A stretch of 64,000 nt of DNA from Paraburkholderia dioscoreae (GTDB lineage Bacteria > Pseudomonadota > Gammaproteobacteria > Burkholderiales > Burkholderiaceae): NCBI RefSeq assembly GCF_902459535.1, contig NZ_LR699554.1:1860001-1924000 (forward strand). Reading direction: 5' to 3'. Both the position numbers and the translations under genes were made by a program. Shown here in pieces: positions 18,206-26,897 of the stretch. Under the pieces are notes generated by a model that did not search any database, was not told the origin of the DNA, and saw only the letters and a list, made by a program, of their open reading frames with translations. The first letter of the stretch is position 1, and the number at the start of each line of letters is the position of its first letter.

Positions 18206-19039
18206 TTACGCCGATTGCGGCCTGAACGGATACTGTTCGATCTGGCCGCCGCGCGCCACCACCACCGTGCTCTCGGGAATCTCTTCCCACCAGCCCGGCA
18301 GGTCCGCAAGCGGCTCGGACAACACCAGAAACGCATTCTCGCCAGCCGCCGCGATGCGCGGATCGTCCGGATACAACTCGTGCAGATGATGGAACGAGGT
18401 GCTGTGAAACAGCGAGCGCGACTGCCCTTCGCTCGAATAGCGCACCGCTACGATCTGCTCGCCGTCGGTGACGCATACCGTCATGTTCAGCGGTTCATCC
18501 ACGCCGTGCTTGCGGCCGGTTTCCTCGACGAATGCCACCATCCGCTCGAGCGCGGTGACCGGCGCCAGTTCCAGGCCGAAGGTCAGCGCGAGAAAAAACA
18601 TCACCTCGGAATCCGTCGAACCTTCGATGGACGGAAACAGATCGGGGTCGATCATCACCATCAGATCGCGGCGCACGGCCGGATAGTTGCGGATCAGGCC
18701 GTTATGCGCGAAGAGCCAGCGGCCGTGGCGAAACGGATGACAGTTGGTTTCCTGCGAGGGCGTATCCGTCGCCGAACGAACATGCGCGACGAACAGCGGC
18801 GCGCGAATCGCCCGCGCGGCTTCGCGCAGATTGCGGTCGCTCCACGCCGGCTGGATGCAGCGGTAGCGAAACGGAATATCGGTCGGTTCGCCATACCAGC
18901 CGATGCCGAAGCCGTCGCCGTTGGTCGTGGTGTAGCCGAGCCGCGAATGCAGGCTCTGGTCGATCAGGGAATGTTTGGCGTTGAACAGCACCGTCTCGAG
19001 CTGGAGCGGGTTGCCCGTATATGCGAGCCAACGGCACAT
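18206..19039 (-). CDS. Class II glutamine amidotransferase (YafJ-like)
   Basis: A 277-residue stand-alone class II (Ntn-type) glutamine amidotransferase. After removal of Met the catalytic Cys2 is exposed (MCRWLAYTGNP). Further family marks are GDGFGIGWYG, HVRSATDTP and WLFAHNGLI. There is no synthetase domain, so the acceptor of ammonia is unknown; E. coli YafJ is the named relative. The start at 19039 fits the Shine-Dalgarno GGAGAACACCT and the need for Cys at position 2; a longer frame from 19138 is rejected for that reason. It lies between marC-like and MBL genes in one orientation. Confidence 0.93.
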   Translation of the reverse strand: MCRWLAYTGNPLQLETVLFNAKHSLIDQSLHSRLGYTTTNGDGFGIGWYGEPTDIPFRYRCIQPAWSDRNLREAARAIRAPLFVAHVRSATDTPSQETNCHPFRHGRWLFAHNGLIRNYPAVRRDLMVMIDPDLFPSIEGSTDSEVMFFLALTFGLELAPVTALERMVAFVEETGRKHGVDEPLNMTVCVTDGEQIVAVRYSSEGQSRSLFHSTSFHHLHELYPDDPRIAAAGENAFLVLSEPLADLPGWWEEIPESTVVVARGGQIEQYPFRPQSA

Positions 19040-19109
19040 GAGGTGTTCTCCTGTCGGGTGCGTGAGCGCCCCCGGCGCCGGATGGTGCGGTGGGCCGCCG
19101 GGTACGCGT

Positions 19110-19787
19110 CTATTTGACCACCGGTTGCATGGTCGCAATCGGGATCAGGAATTCGGAGAAGCCGGTCAGCATGATCTGCACGCCGATGCACAGCAGCAGA
19201 AAGGAAGATACACGCATGGCGACCTTGGTTCCTTCCACGCCGAGATACCTGGCGAAAATCACCGCGCGGCTGTAGACCAGATAGACCGTGACGGCCACCG
19301 CCACCGAGATCACGACCGACGCGATGCTCGAAATCACGAACTCGGAGAGCTTATGCGTGCGGTTCGCGGTCAGTGCGATGGCCGTGGCGATCGACCCCGG
19401 CCCGGTGGTCAACGGAATGGTGAAAGGAAAAAATGCCTTCGACATTGCATTGTCCGCGTCCACCCGCTTGACCGCCGGCTGCTCGCCCGGTTGCGTATCC
19501 GGCGCGTTGAGCATCTGCCAGCCACCCACAGCCACGGCGAGACCACCGCCGATGCGCAGCGCCTGCATGGAGATGCCGAAGAAATGCAGGATCGGCGTAC
19601 CGATGAAGAACGCCACCAGCAGCACGCACAACACGTTGATGGCGATTTTGCGAGCCAGCTGCGTGCGTTCTTCCTTGCTCAGCGAAGCCGTCCGGTCGAG
19701 AAAAACGAAAGCAATGCCGATTGGATTGATGATGCTGATCAGCCCGGTGAAGCCAAACAGAATGTCCGGGATCAGACTTTCGACCAT
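19110..19787 (-). CDS. MarC family integral membrane protein
   Basis: A 225-residue protein with six hydrophobic segments and the MarC signature GLISIINPIGIAFVFL near the N-terminus, followed by FPFTIPLTTGPGSIATAIAL. MarC was once tied to multiple antibiotic resistance, but no transport substrate is established. The ATG at 19787 gives the usual family length (about 210-230). Longer starts upstream would add a hydrophilic extension without similarity. It is the first gene of the leftward group with the amidotransferase and MBL hydrolase. Confidence 0.88.
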   Translation of the reverse strand: MVESLIPDILFGFTGLISIINPIGIAFVFLDRTASLSKEERTQLARKIAINVLCVLLVAFFIGTPILHFFGISMQALRIGGGLAVAVGGWQMLNAPDTQPGEQPAVKRVDADNAMSKAFFPFTIPLTTGPGSIATAIALTANRTHKLSEFVISSIASVVISVAVAVTVYLVYSRAVIFARYLGVEGTKVAMRVSSFLLLCIGVQIMLTGFSEFLIPIATMQPVVK

Positions 19788-20160
19788 ATGCGTTTCCGTG
19801 TCGAGCAGCGGCTCGGGTAGTTCGTCTGCGCACCCGGCACGCCGCGCCATGTTGATGAGACCGGACTCTCTCCGGCGATTCATGTGATTCAGGTGATGCT
19901 CTCGTTGCGTGGCGAGATGATATCGCGGCGCGCCATCCGCAACCGTAAAAAAGCCTGGAGGCCGCCGGGCGTACCGCAGCGCGCCACGCTGTGCGCGCCG
20001 CCTTGCAGCGCAGCAACCGGCCCCATAAAGATGCGCCCGCAACTTTCAGAAAGCCTACACTTTTTTGACCTGCTTTACGCGGCCAAAGCATCAGGCATAC
20101 AGTCCCCAGCGAAGCCGCACTTTCAACGAGACGTACTTACCGGTTCGAGGAGTTGCCCCC
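19788..20160. other. Divergent intergenic region, marC-like / DUF3311
   Basis: 373 bases containing the two divergent promoters. A TTGACC hexamer at about 20064 may be a -35 element for the DUF3311/mctP operon, but I could not find a -10 at normal spacing. No gene or RNA structure is apparent. Confidence 0.35.
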
Positions 20161-20376
20161 ATGTTGCTTCGTGTCCTTGCCGCGCTGCCGTTCATCGGCA
20201 TTCTGCTCGGCGTCCCGTTTGTGAATCGTGTCGAGCCGCTGATACTCGGCATGCCGTTCGTGCTTGCCTGGATCGTCATGTGGGTGGTGCTCAGTTCGAT
20301 CATCATGGCGATCATCTACCGGATCGACCCGTCCAACCGTCAGCTTGCCGTGGACGGCGAGGAGGCCAGTTCATGA
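20161..20376 (+). CDS. DUF3311 small membrane protein
   Basis: A 71-residue protein with two transmembrane helices (about 3-20 and 30-52) and the tail RIDPSNRQLAVDGEEASS. This is the small protein regularly encoded just before MctP-type solute:sodium symporters, comparable to the small subunits that accompany other symporters of this superfamily. Its stop overlaps the start of the permease (ATGA), so the two are translationally coupled and probably form one transporter complex. Confidence 0.88.
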   Translation: MLLRVLAALPFIGILLGVPFVNRVEPLILGMPFVLAWIVMWVVLSSIIMAIIYRIDPSNRQLAVDGEEASS

Positions 20377-21845
20377 GCGCACTCATCATCATTGCGGCGA
20401 TTACGCTATTTGCGCTTTACCTGGGCGTGCGCGCGAGGCGCGGCCACGACATGAGTCTCGAACAATGGACCGTGGGCGGCCGCAGCTTCGGCACCGCCTT
20501 CGTATTTCTGCTGATGGCCGGCGAAATCTATACGACCTTCACGTTCCTCGGCGGCAGCGGCTTTGCTTACGGCAAGGGTGCGCCGGTCTACTACATTCTC
20601 GCGTACGGCACGCTTGCCTACATTCTCTCGTACTGGATGCTGCCGCCCATCTGGCGTTACGCGAAGAAACACCGGCTCGTCTCGCAGCCGCACTTCTTCA
20701 CGCGCAAATACGAAAGCCCCGCGCTGGGTACGCTCGTCGCACTGGTCGGCGTGGCCGCGCTGATTCCGTACCTCGTGCTGCAATTGAAGGGACTCGGCAT
20801 TATCGTGGCAACGGCCTCGTACGGCGCGATTTCGTCGACGGCGGCCGTGTGGATCGGCGCGTGTGTGGTGACGGCTTATGTGATCGTCTCCGGCGTGCGC
20901 GGTTCGGCGTGGAATTCGGTGGTGAAGGATCTGCTGATTCTGGCGATCGTGCTGTTCCTCGGCATCTATTTGCCGCTGCACTACTACGGCGGCTTCAGCG
21001 ACATGTTCCGCGCAATCGACGCCGCCCGCCCCGGCTTCCTGACCTTCCCGGCCAAGGGTTCGAGCGTGACCTGGTTCCAGTCGACGGTGCTTCTGACGGC
21101 GCTCGGCTTTTTCATGTGGCCGCATACGTTCGGTTCGATTTTCACCGCGAAGGACGAACGCATTTTCCGCCGTAACGCGATGGTGCTGCCGCTGTATCAG
21201 TTGATCCTGCTGTTCGTGTTCTTCGTGGGCTTTGCCGCGACGTTGAAGGTGCCGGGTCTGAAGGGCGGCGACATCGACCTGTCGCTGTTCCGCCTCTCGT
21301 TGCAGACCTTCGACCCGTGGTTCGTCGGCGTGATCGGCGCGGCCGGGATTCTGACCGCGCTGGTGCCGGGCTCGATGATCCTCACGTCCGCTTCCACGCT
21401 GCTCGCCAACGACGTGTATCGCGGCATGGTGAGCCGCAACGCTTCGGACGCCACGGTGGCGACGCTCGCGCGTGTGCTCGTGCCGGTCGTGGCGCTGGTG
21501 GCCGTCGGCTTCACGCTGCAAGGCGGCGAAACCATTGTCGCGTTGCTGCTGATGGGTTACAGCTTTGTGACCCAGCTCTTTCCCGCGGTGATCTGCAGCC
21601 TGCGTCCGCATAACCGCGCGACCAAACAAGGCGCGTTTTGCGGGATTGTAGCGGGCGTGGCGGTAGTGGCCGTGACGACGACCATGCATCTGAGCATCGG
21701 TCAGTTGATGCCGTTCCTGCCCGACGCGTTGAAGGACGTCAATATCGGGTTCCTGGCGCTGGCGGTGAATATCATCGTCTTCGCGGCGGTGAGCGCGGTG
21801 ACGCAGCCGCGGCCGGTCGAGCAGACGCATGCGCCGGTGCATTGA
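20373..21845 (+). CDS. mctP: Monocarboxylate uptake permease (solute:sodium symporter family)
   Basis: A 490-residue permease with about 13 transmembrane helices. Family features include the N-terminal GHDMSLEQWTVGGRSFG, GEIYTTFTFLGGSGFAYGKG and the central ALVPGSMILTSASTLLANDV. MctP of Rhizobium imports lactate, pyruvate, propionate and alanine; substrates here are inferred from that. The ATG at 20373 overlaps the DUF3311 stop and has GAGGAGG before it. A clear terminator follows about 90 bases after the stop. Confidence 0.88.
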   Translation: MSALIIIAAITLFALYLGVRARRGHDMSLEQWTVGGRSFGTAFVFLLMAGEIYTTFTFLGGSGFAYGKGAPVYYILAYGTLAYILSYWMLPPIWRYAKKHRLVSQPHFFTRKYESPALGTLVALVGVAALIPYLVLQLKGLGIIVATASYGAISSTAAVWIGACVVTAYVIVSGVRGSAWNSVVKDLLILAIVLFLGIYLPLHYYGGFSDMFRAIDAARPGFLTFPAKGSSVTWFQSTVLLTALGFFMWPHTFGSIFTAKDERIFRRNAMVLPLYQLILLFVFFVGFAATLKVPGLKGGDIDLSLFRLSLQTFDPWFVGVIGAAGILTALVPGSMILTSASTLLANDVYRGMVSRNASDATVATLARVLVPVVALVAVGFTLQGGETIVALLLMGYSFVTQLFPAVICSLRPHNRATKQGAFCGIVAGVAVVAVTTTMHLSIGQLMPFLPDALKDVNIGFLALAVNIIVFAAVSAVTQPRPVEQTHAPVH

Positions 21846-21931
21846 GTTGCGAGCGGGCTGGAAGGTGTTGATGGGCGATCCAGCGTTCAGAAGCCGATCG
21901 GCTGGATAGCGAACGCTTCAGACATTCAAGG

Positions 21932-21968
21932 ACGGCACAGGCCGGCAACCTGTGCCGTTGTGTTTTTT
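21932..21968 (+). terminator. Intrinsic terminator of the DUF3311-mctP operon
   Basis: A perfect ten-base stem acggcacagg / cctgtgccgt (21932-21941 with 21949-21958) around a seven-base loop, followed by tgtg and a run of six T (21963-21968). Orientation fits the rightward mctP transcript. Confidence 0.8.
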
Positions 21969-22058
21969 GCATCGTTGCTTTGCTGCTGCGCCGTGGAAAG
22001 TTAGAAAAGCACATCGGGATATAGGTGCCGTGAGGTGCCGTCGCGCATTCGGCATGGA

Positions 22059-22263
22059 CTAATCTGGCTGCCAGCGGTAGTCACCGTTGACCAACGTGCC
22101 ACCGCGGCTGGTAGCGTCACTCTGACGGGCAACCTCCTTGTCGCCAGACCTCGCCGATGAGCCGCTCACGATAGTTGCGCCGCAACTGATCATGTCGCCG
22201 ACGCGGGCACCGAGGCGGCCGTTAACAAGATGTGCAACGATCGGCTAGTGCCAGGAAACGCAT
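22059..22263 (-). pseudogene. Remnant of a PAAR-domain protein
   Basis: On the minus strand, from the codon after 22241 down to the stop at 22059, the frame reads GRLGARVGDMISCGATIVSG then KEVARQSDATSRGGTLVNGD. These are two of the repeated GD(x)(x)SCG / DATSxGG units of PAAR proteins, which cap the type VI secretion spike. An ATG at 22263 with a purine-rich leader starts MRFLALADRCTS in another frame that stops at 22222, so the N-terminus is separated by a frameshift and probably a deletion. Intact single-PAAR proteins are about 85-100 residues. No other type VI genes are in the window, so this is likely debris of an orphan PAAR gene. Confidence 0.6.
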
Positions 22264-22349
22264 CCTATCTCTGCGCCTGAATGTCAAATCTACACACGAA
22301 TGAAAAACCGCTTTTCAGACAACGAGCTGTCAATACAAATAAATAGGCC

Positions 22350-24092
22350 GTGCACGCCACAAAATCGTCCGCCCGCACTGCAACACAAACCCTCTGTCTG
22401 AGCCAAACCGAAATTCAAACATCAGGCACACCCCTTGCTGAACAGACGCGTCTACGCATCTCACCGCACTGTGCGAGTGCACAAATCCCGTCCTTGGGGG
22501 CCGCTTTGCCGCTCAACGTTCTTCTCGTCGCTTCCGAAGCCCTGCCACTCGCCAAATCCGGCGGCCTCGGCGACATGGTCAGCGCATACGCCGCCGCTCT
22601 GCGCGATGCCGGCGCCGCTGTCTCGATCCTGATGCCCGCGTATCCGGCCGCGCTCGAACGCGCCGTCGACGTCGCGCCCGTCGCGCGCATGACCGGCCTG
22701 CCCGGCGGCGACGCGCGGCTGCTGCGCGGCCACATGCCCGATACCGGTGTGACAGTGCTGCTTCTGCAGATGGATCACCTGTTCGCGCGCGAGGGCCTCT
22801 ACCGCGATCCGCAAGGACGCGACTATCTGGACAATCTCACGCGTTTCGCATCGCTCGCGGCAGCGGCCGCGCGGGTGGCGCGCGGCGTGCGCAACGTGAA
22901 GCGCCCCGACATCGTGCACGCGCACGATTGGCATGCAGGACTCACGTCGCTGTATCTGCGGCTTGCGGGCGTTGCCGCTAAAAGCGTCTTCACGATTCAC
23001 AACCTGGCGTTCCAGGGCAACCATCCGCTCGCCATGGGCGGCTGGATCGGCGTGCCGCCCGAATTGCTGGCGCCCGCGCTTTCCGACGAACGCAGCATCG
23101 AGTTCTATGGTTCGCTCAGCATGATGAAAGCCGGCATCGTCCATGCGGATCGCGTCACGACCGTGAGCCGGCGTTATGCACGCGAAATCCTGACGCCGCG
23201 TTTCGGGCACGGCATGGAAGGCGTGTTGCAGGCGCAGGCCGGCAAGCTCTCGGGCATCGTCAACGGCATCGACACGGCGGTATGGAATCCGGCTACCGAC
23301 AAACATATCGCGCGCCCCTATTCCGTCGACGATACGGCGGGCAAGCAGGCCTGCAAGCGCGAATTGCAGCAGGCCTTCGGTCTGACGCGCGATCCGTTCG
23401 CACCGCTCGTCGCCATCGGCAGCCGTCTTACCGAACAGAAACTTGCCGATGTCGTCGTGCATACGCTGCCGGCATTGCTCGAACGGCATCCGCGGCTGCA
23501 GTTCGCGATTCTCGGTCAGGGCGAGCAAGGCATCGAACAGGCACTACAGGACATCGCGGGCGCCTGGCCGGGACGCGTCGGCGTGCAGATCGGTTATGAC
23601 GAGCGGCGGGCGCACATGCTGCATGCGGGCGCGGACATTCTGCTGCACGGCAGCCGCTTCGAACCCTGCGGACTCACGCAGCTCTACGCGATGCGCTATG
23701 GCACGATTCCGGTGGCCTCGCGCGTGGGCGGGCTGGCCGATACGATCGTCGATTATCTGCCGCACGACCCGCGCGGCGACAGAAAGGCGACCGGCTTTCT
23801 GTTCGACGGCGAAAGCCCGGATGACGTGATGCATGCACTTGGCCGCGCGCTGGACGCGTTCGTGGAGCCGTCGTCGTGGCATGTGTTGCAGCGTAATGCG
23901 ATGAGCCGCGACTTCGGCTGGGGAGCATCGACTTCGAACTATCTCGCGCTGTACGCGGATCTGGTGGATGCGCGTCCGGCACAGCCCGATACGCGGGTCC
24001 GCAAGACTTCCGTGCGGGCGCGTGCCGCCGCTGCGGGTAGCCGCAGGGATGAGTTCAATACGGGGCTCGGGGAGATGGCGCGCAGCGCGTGA
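22350..24092 (+). CDS. glgA: Glycogen (starch) synthase, GT5 family
   Basis: ADP-glucose-dependent alpha-1,4-glucan synthase. It shows the N-terminal substrate-binding loop KSGGLGDM just after NVLLVASEALPLA, HAHDWHAGL, FTIHNLAFQGN, MKAGIVHADRVTTVS, NGIDTAVWNP and the C-terminal nucleotide-sugar motif GSRFEPCGLTQLYAMRYG. The frame is open from a GTG at 22350 (580 residues), but this would put about 53 unrelated residues before the first beta-strand. A TTG at 22506, preceded by GGGGGC, would give 528 residues, a more typical length, and I think it is the better biological start. No other glycogen gene is adjacent. Confidence 0.92.
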   Translation: MHATKSSARTATQTLCLSQTEIQTSGTPLAEQTRLRISPHCASAQIPSLGAALPLNVLLVASEALPLAKSGGLGDMVSAYAAALRDAGAAVSILMPAYPAALERAVDVAPVARMTGLPGGDARLLRGHMPDTGVTVLLLQMDHLFAREGLYRDPQGRDYLDNLTRFASLAAAAARVARGVRNVKRPDIVHAHDWHAGLTSLYLRLAGVAAKSVFTIHNLAFQGNHPLAMGGWIGVPPELLAPALSDERSIEFYGSLSMMKAGIVHADRVTTVSRRYAREILTPRFGHGMEGVLQAQAGKLSGIVNGIDTAVWNPATDKHIARPYSVDDTAGKQACKRELQQAFGLTRDPFAPLVAIGSRLTEQKLADVVVHTLPALLERHPRLQFAILGQGEQGIEQALQDIAGAWPGRVGVQIGYDERRAHMLHAGADILLHGSRFEPCGLTQLYAMRYGTIPVASRVGGLADTIVDYLPHDPRGDRKATGFLFDGESPDDVMHALGRALDAFVEPSSWHVLQRNAMSRDFGWGASTSNYLALYADLVDARPAQPDTRVRKTSVRARAAAAGSRRDEFNTGLGEMARSA

Positions 24093-24186
24093 TGGCGTTG
24101 AGGCGCTCCGGCTGAGATCGACGGCTTCGAGGCGCGTCTGACACGTTATGCTACGCGGCATACACCCATGTTTCATGGAGCCGCCC

Positions 24187-24576
24187 ATGCATTCGCCCGT
24201 TCTCCGGGTCGCCCGCCCTACTAACAACCTGCATAAAGTCACCGATTTCTATACACGTGGGCTCGGCTTCGACGTCCTTGCGAGCTTCGAGAATCACCAG
24301 GGCTTCGATGGGGTCGTTGTCGGACGGCGAGGCTGTCCCTGGCACATCGAGTTCACACGTCAACACGGTGTCACAGTGGAACGGGCACCGACCACCGAGC
24401 ATCTTCTCGTGCTCTATCTACCCGAACGCGACGCATGGAGCGCGGCCGTCGAACGGCTCGAAGCGCTCGGCGTGACGGCCTGCGAATCAGAGAATCCGTA
24501 CTGGGATCGTCAAGGTAAAACGTTCGAAGATCCCGATGGGTATCGGATCGTTTTGCAGAATACGGCCTGGGGATAA
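24187..24576 (+). CDS. VOC (glyoxalase/bleomycin-resistance) superfamily protein
   Basis: A 129-residue protein with the two beta-alpha-beta-beta-beta units of vicinal oxygen chelate proteins: KVTDFYTRGLGFDVLASFE at the start of the first unit and GKTFEDPDGYRIVLQNT at the end of the second. Glyoxalase I, extradiol dioxygenases and fosfomycin or bleomycin resistance proteins share this fold; the substrate cannot be read from the sequence. The ATG at 24187 has GGAG at six bases; an upstream ATG at 24175 is possible but lacks a site. Confidence 0.82.
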   Translation: MHSPVLRVARPTNNLHKVTDFYTRGLGFDVLASFENHQGFDGVVVGRRGCPWHIEFTRQHGVTVERAPTTEHLLVLYLPERDAWSAAVERLEALGVTACESENPYWDRQGKTFEDPDGYRIVLQNTAWG

Positions 24577-24650
24577 CGGCGCGTGTGGTCGGCGGCAAGC
24601 TCGTCACAGCGGACTTCCTTGCGGTGTCCCGACACCTCGCCACCACGCTC

Positions 24651-25532
24651 CTAATTCATCTGCTTGCCCACAATCACAATCCCCCGTGAAAGTCCGCTCA
24701 CGCTGTCCACCGCCAGCGCCGCCGCGTACAACTGCGCGACCGGCACCCAGACAGCGGGATACTTGTAGCGCGCCACGTCGAGCAGCAATGCGCTGTCGCT
24801 TGCCGAGTCGTAAGCGGCGAGCGGCGACCAATGTCCGCCGCCCGTCTCGCCAATCTCCATCCGTCTGAAATTCAACAGCACGAAGCGGTCGTTGTGGCCC
24901 GTGGTGGTACGCACGAGATCGCGGAACTGGCCGAGCGACAGGTCCGCGGCGTGATACTTCCTTACCCCGACCGGAAATGCATTGAGGGCGGTGCCGAGCT
25001 GGTCGAGCGTCATGCCCTCTCTCGATACCTGCGCGGCGTTGGCCACCTGCGGATCGATCCCGCGAAAGAAATCTTCCTGCGAAAAGAACGGGAAATCGGG
25101 GTATTGCGTCGACTCGGGCCGGCGGATGCCCAATGCGTTGAGCGCCATGACCGACGTTGCGACGGAGCAATAGGCTTCGTTACGCTGGGTTTCGAAGTAC
25201 TGCGAGAGCGGCCAGTACGACTGGTTGGCTGCGGAGCCCGTCAACCGTTTCTGACCGGCCGGCTGTGCCAGCGCGACGAGGTTCGTGGGAACTGGAAGCG
25301 GTCCGTCGGCCGGGCGCGCGGCAGCGCGCGCGCCGGCCTGGGTTGCGGTCTGAACCGCGGTCTGAGCGGCGGGCCGAACAAGCGCGGGCTGATCCACGGC
25401 CGCTTGTACGCCGGGCTGACTCGCAACCCGCGGCACCGGTGCGCACGCGGCCAGCGCCGCCATCAGAACCGCGACGACCCACTCGGGTTGGCTCAGGCGC
25501 CGCACGGCGCGCATCAACGAATATCTGGACAT
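24651..25532 (-). CDS. Phytochelatin-synthase-like lipoprotein
   Basis: A 293-residue protein of the bacterial phytochelatin synthase (papain-like cysteine peptidase) family. After a signal with a lipobox (AVLMAALAAC) and an Ala/Gln/Pro-rich linker (about 35-85), the catalytic domain shows RNEAYCSVATSVMALNALG (nucleophile Cys), GGGHWSPLAAYD (His) and LLLDVARYKYPAVW (Asp). Prokaryotic members usually only cleave Gly from glutathione or its conjugates and rarely make phytochelatins. Its lipid anchor would place the enzyme in the envelope. GGAAAG precedes the ATG at 25532. Confidence 0.85.
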   Translation of the reverse strand: MSRYSLMRAVRRLSQPEWVVAVLMAALAACAPVPRVASQPGVQAAVDQPALVRPAAQTAVQTATQAGARAAARPADGPLPVPTNLVALAQPAGQKRLTGSAANQSYWPLSQYFETQRNEAYCSVATSVMALNALGIRRPESTQYPDFPFFSQEDFFRGIDPQVANAAQVSREGMTLDQLGTALNAFPVGVRKYHAADLSLGQFRDLVRTTTGHNDRFVLLNFRRMEIGETGGGHWSPLAAYDSASDSALLLDVARYKYPAVWVPVAQLYAAALAVDSVSGLSRGIVIVGKQMN

Positions 25533-25751
25533 GGATCTTTCCGCCGGGGATGAACTCACACTGACCGCGCTCGTGCCGATGCAGAAATCAGCACGCGCCA
25601 GCGAGCTTCGATTTTGTAACACGAAACAAAACCCGGCGTGCGCGACGGCGGCCATCGCACGGTCGTCAATGAACGGGCGGACCCAGGAGTGGAATTGAAT
25701 GGCTGAAGCGATGCACACGACGAAAGATGGGCAAACACGCCGAACGTACGC

Positions 25752-26897
25752 TCAGTTGGCTCGAGCCGCGAACCCGTAACCGTTCTTGCCGCCGCGCTTG
25801 ACGCGGTACATCGCGTCGTCCGCCGCGGCGACGAGGCGCTGGTAATCGTCGACGAGATCGGGAAAGCTGGCAATGCCAATGCTTGCTCGAACCAGTCCGA
25901 GCCCCATCTGCCTGTCGGTCGCAACCACACACGCAATGAGCCGTCGAGCAATCTCGGCCAGTTCGTCAGCCGCGGAAAATTCCTGGATCAGCACCGCGAA
26001 CTCGTCGCCGCCAATGCGGGCGACCACATCCGCTTTGCGCACCGACTCGCGAAAGCGCCGCGATACCGCGATCAGGAATTCATCGCCGGCTTGATGGCCG
26101 AGCGAGTCGTTGACCTGTTTGAAGCCATCCAGGTCCACATACAGTACGGCGATCTTCCGGTGCGCCGATCCGGCTTGCAACTTCGCGGCGGCTTCGTCAA
26201 GCGACGCGAACAGCTTGCGCCGGTTCGGCAGACCGGTCATCGGATCGTGCAACGCGGCGTACTCGAATTCGTGCGACTCGCCAGCGAGCTGGCGATTGCG
26301 TTTGGCGTACATGCCGAGCGCGGTAAACAGCAAACAGAACAGCAACGCGGCCAGCGCGATCAATACGTTGGCGACGTGGGCAATCCGCAGGCGTACGTCC
26401 GCGCCGTCGGCATCGCGCTGCGCTCGCCAATACGCCGAGACCGTGGCGAGCAGCGCGTCGGTGCCGCTCAGACTGGCATCGGGCATCAGCGCCGAAGCGG
26501 GCACGTGCGGCGCAGCGGCCGGACTGGCATTCACCAATGCCGCGAGCGACCCGAGGCGACCGGCGAGTTCCGCGCGTGCTTGCCGGTAACTCCGCACCTG
26601 CGCTTCACGGTCGCCCGAGCTTTGCCGCCCTGCGTCGACCATCGCGCGCGCACGGTCCGCACGTCCTGCCGCTTCGAGCACGAGCCCCGCGTATTCCTGC
26701 TTCAACTGATCGGAGAAGATCGCTCTGATCTGCAAGGCGAGATAAAGAAGGCCGACCAGCAGGCAGACCAGAGAGGCGCCGGCCAGCACGGCGGGCATTC
26801 TCCTGAACCGGATCATGGAGGCATCCGCCGGATCGACGCGCCCAGCACGGCGTGGCTCAGGGATGGGAATAGATGTCTTGCCGATTCGCGTTGCCAT
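25752..26897 (-). CDS. Membrane-bound diguanylate cyclase (GGDEF)
   Basis: A 381-residue protein with transmembrane helices at about 36-56 and 175-197 flanking a periplasmic helical sensor region, then a GGDEF domain. The active-site motif RIGGDEF is intact (GGDEF at 296-300), and the allosteric RxxD inhibitory site is present as RKAD at 287-290, so it should make c-di-GMP with product feedback. The ATG at 26897 overlaps the upstream gene by 41 bases; an ATG at 26816 just before the first helix is an equally good start. It appears co-transcribed with the upstream membrane protein. Confidence 0.9.
   Translation of the reverse strand: MATRIGKTSIPIPEPRRAGRVDPADASMIRFRRMPAVLAGASLVCLLVGLLYLALQIRAIFSDQLKQEYAGLVLEAAGRADRARAMVDAGRQSSGDREAQVRSYRQARAELAGRLGSLAALVNASPAAAPHVPASALMPDASLSGTDALLATVSAYWRAQRDADGADVRLRIAHVANVLIALAALLFCLLFTALGMYAKRNRQLAGESHEFEYAALHDPMTGLPNRRKLFASLDEAAAKLQAGSAHRKIAVLYVDLDGFKQVNDSLGHQAGDEFLIAVSRRFRESVRKADVVARIGGDEFAVLIQEFSAADELAEIARRLIACVVATDRQMGLGLVRASIGIASFPDLVDDYQRLVAAADDAMYRVKRGGKNGYGFAARAN

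Noticed and set aside
20406..21842. 478-codon minus-strand frame opposite mctP
   Set aside because: His/Arg/Gln-rich shadow without start signal; the plus-strand permease has all family motifs.
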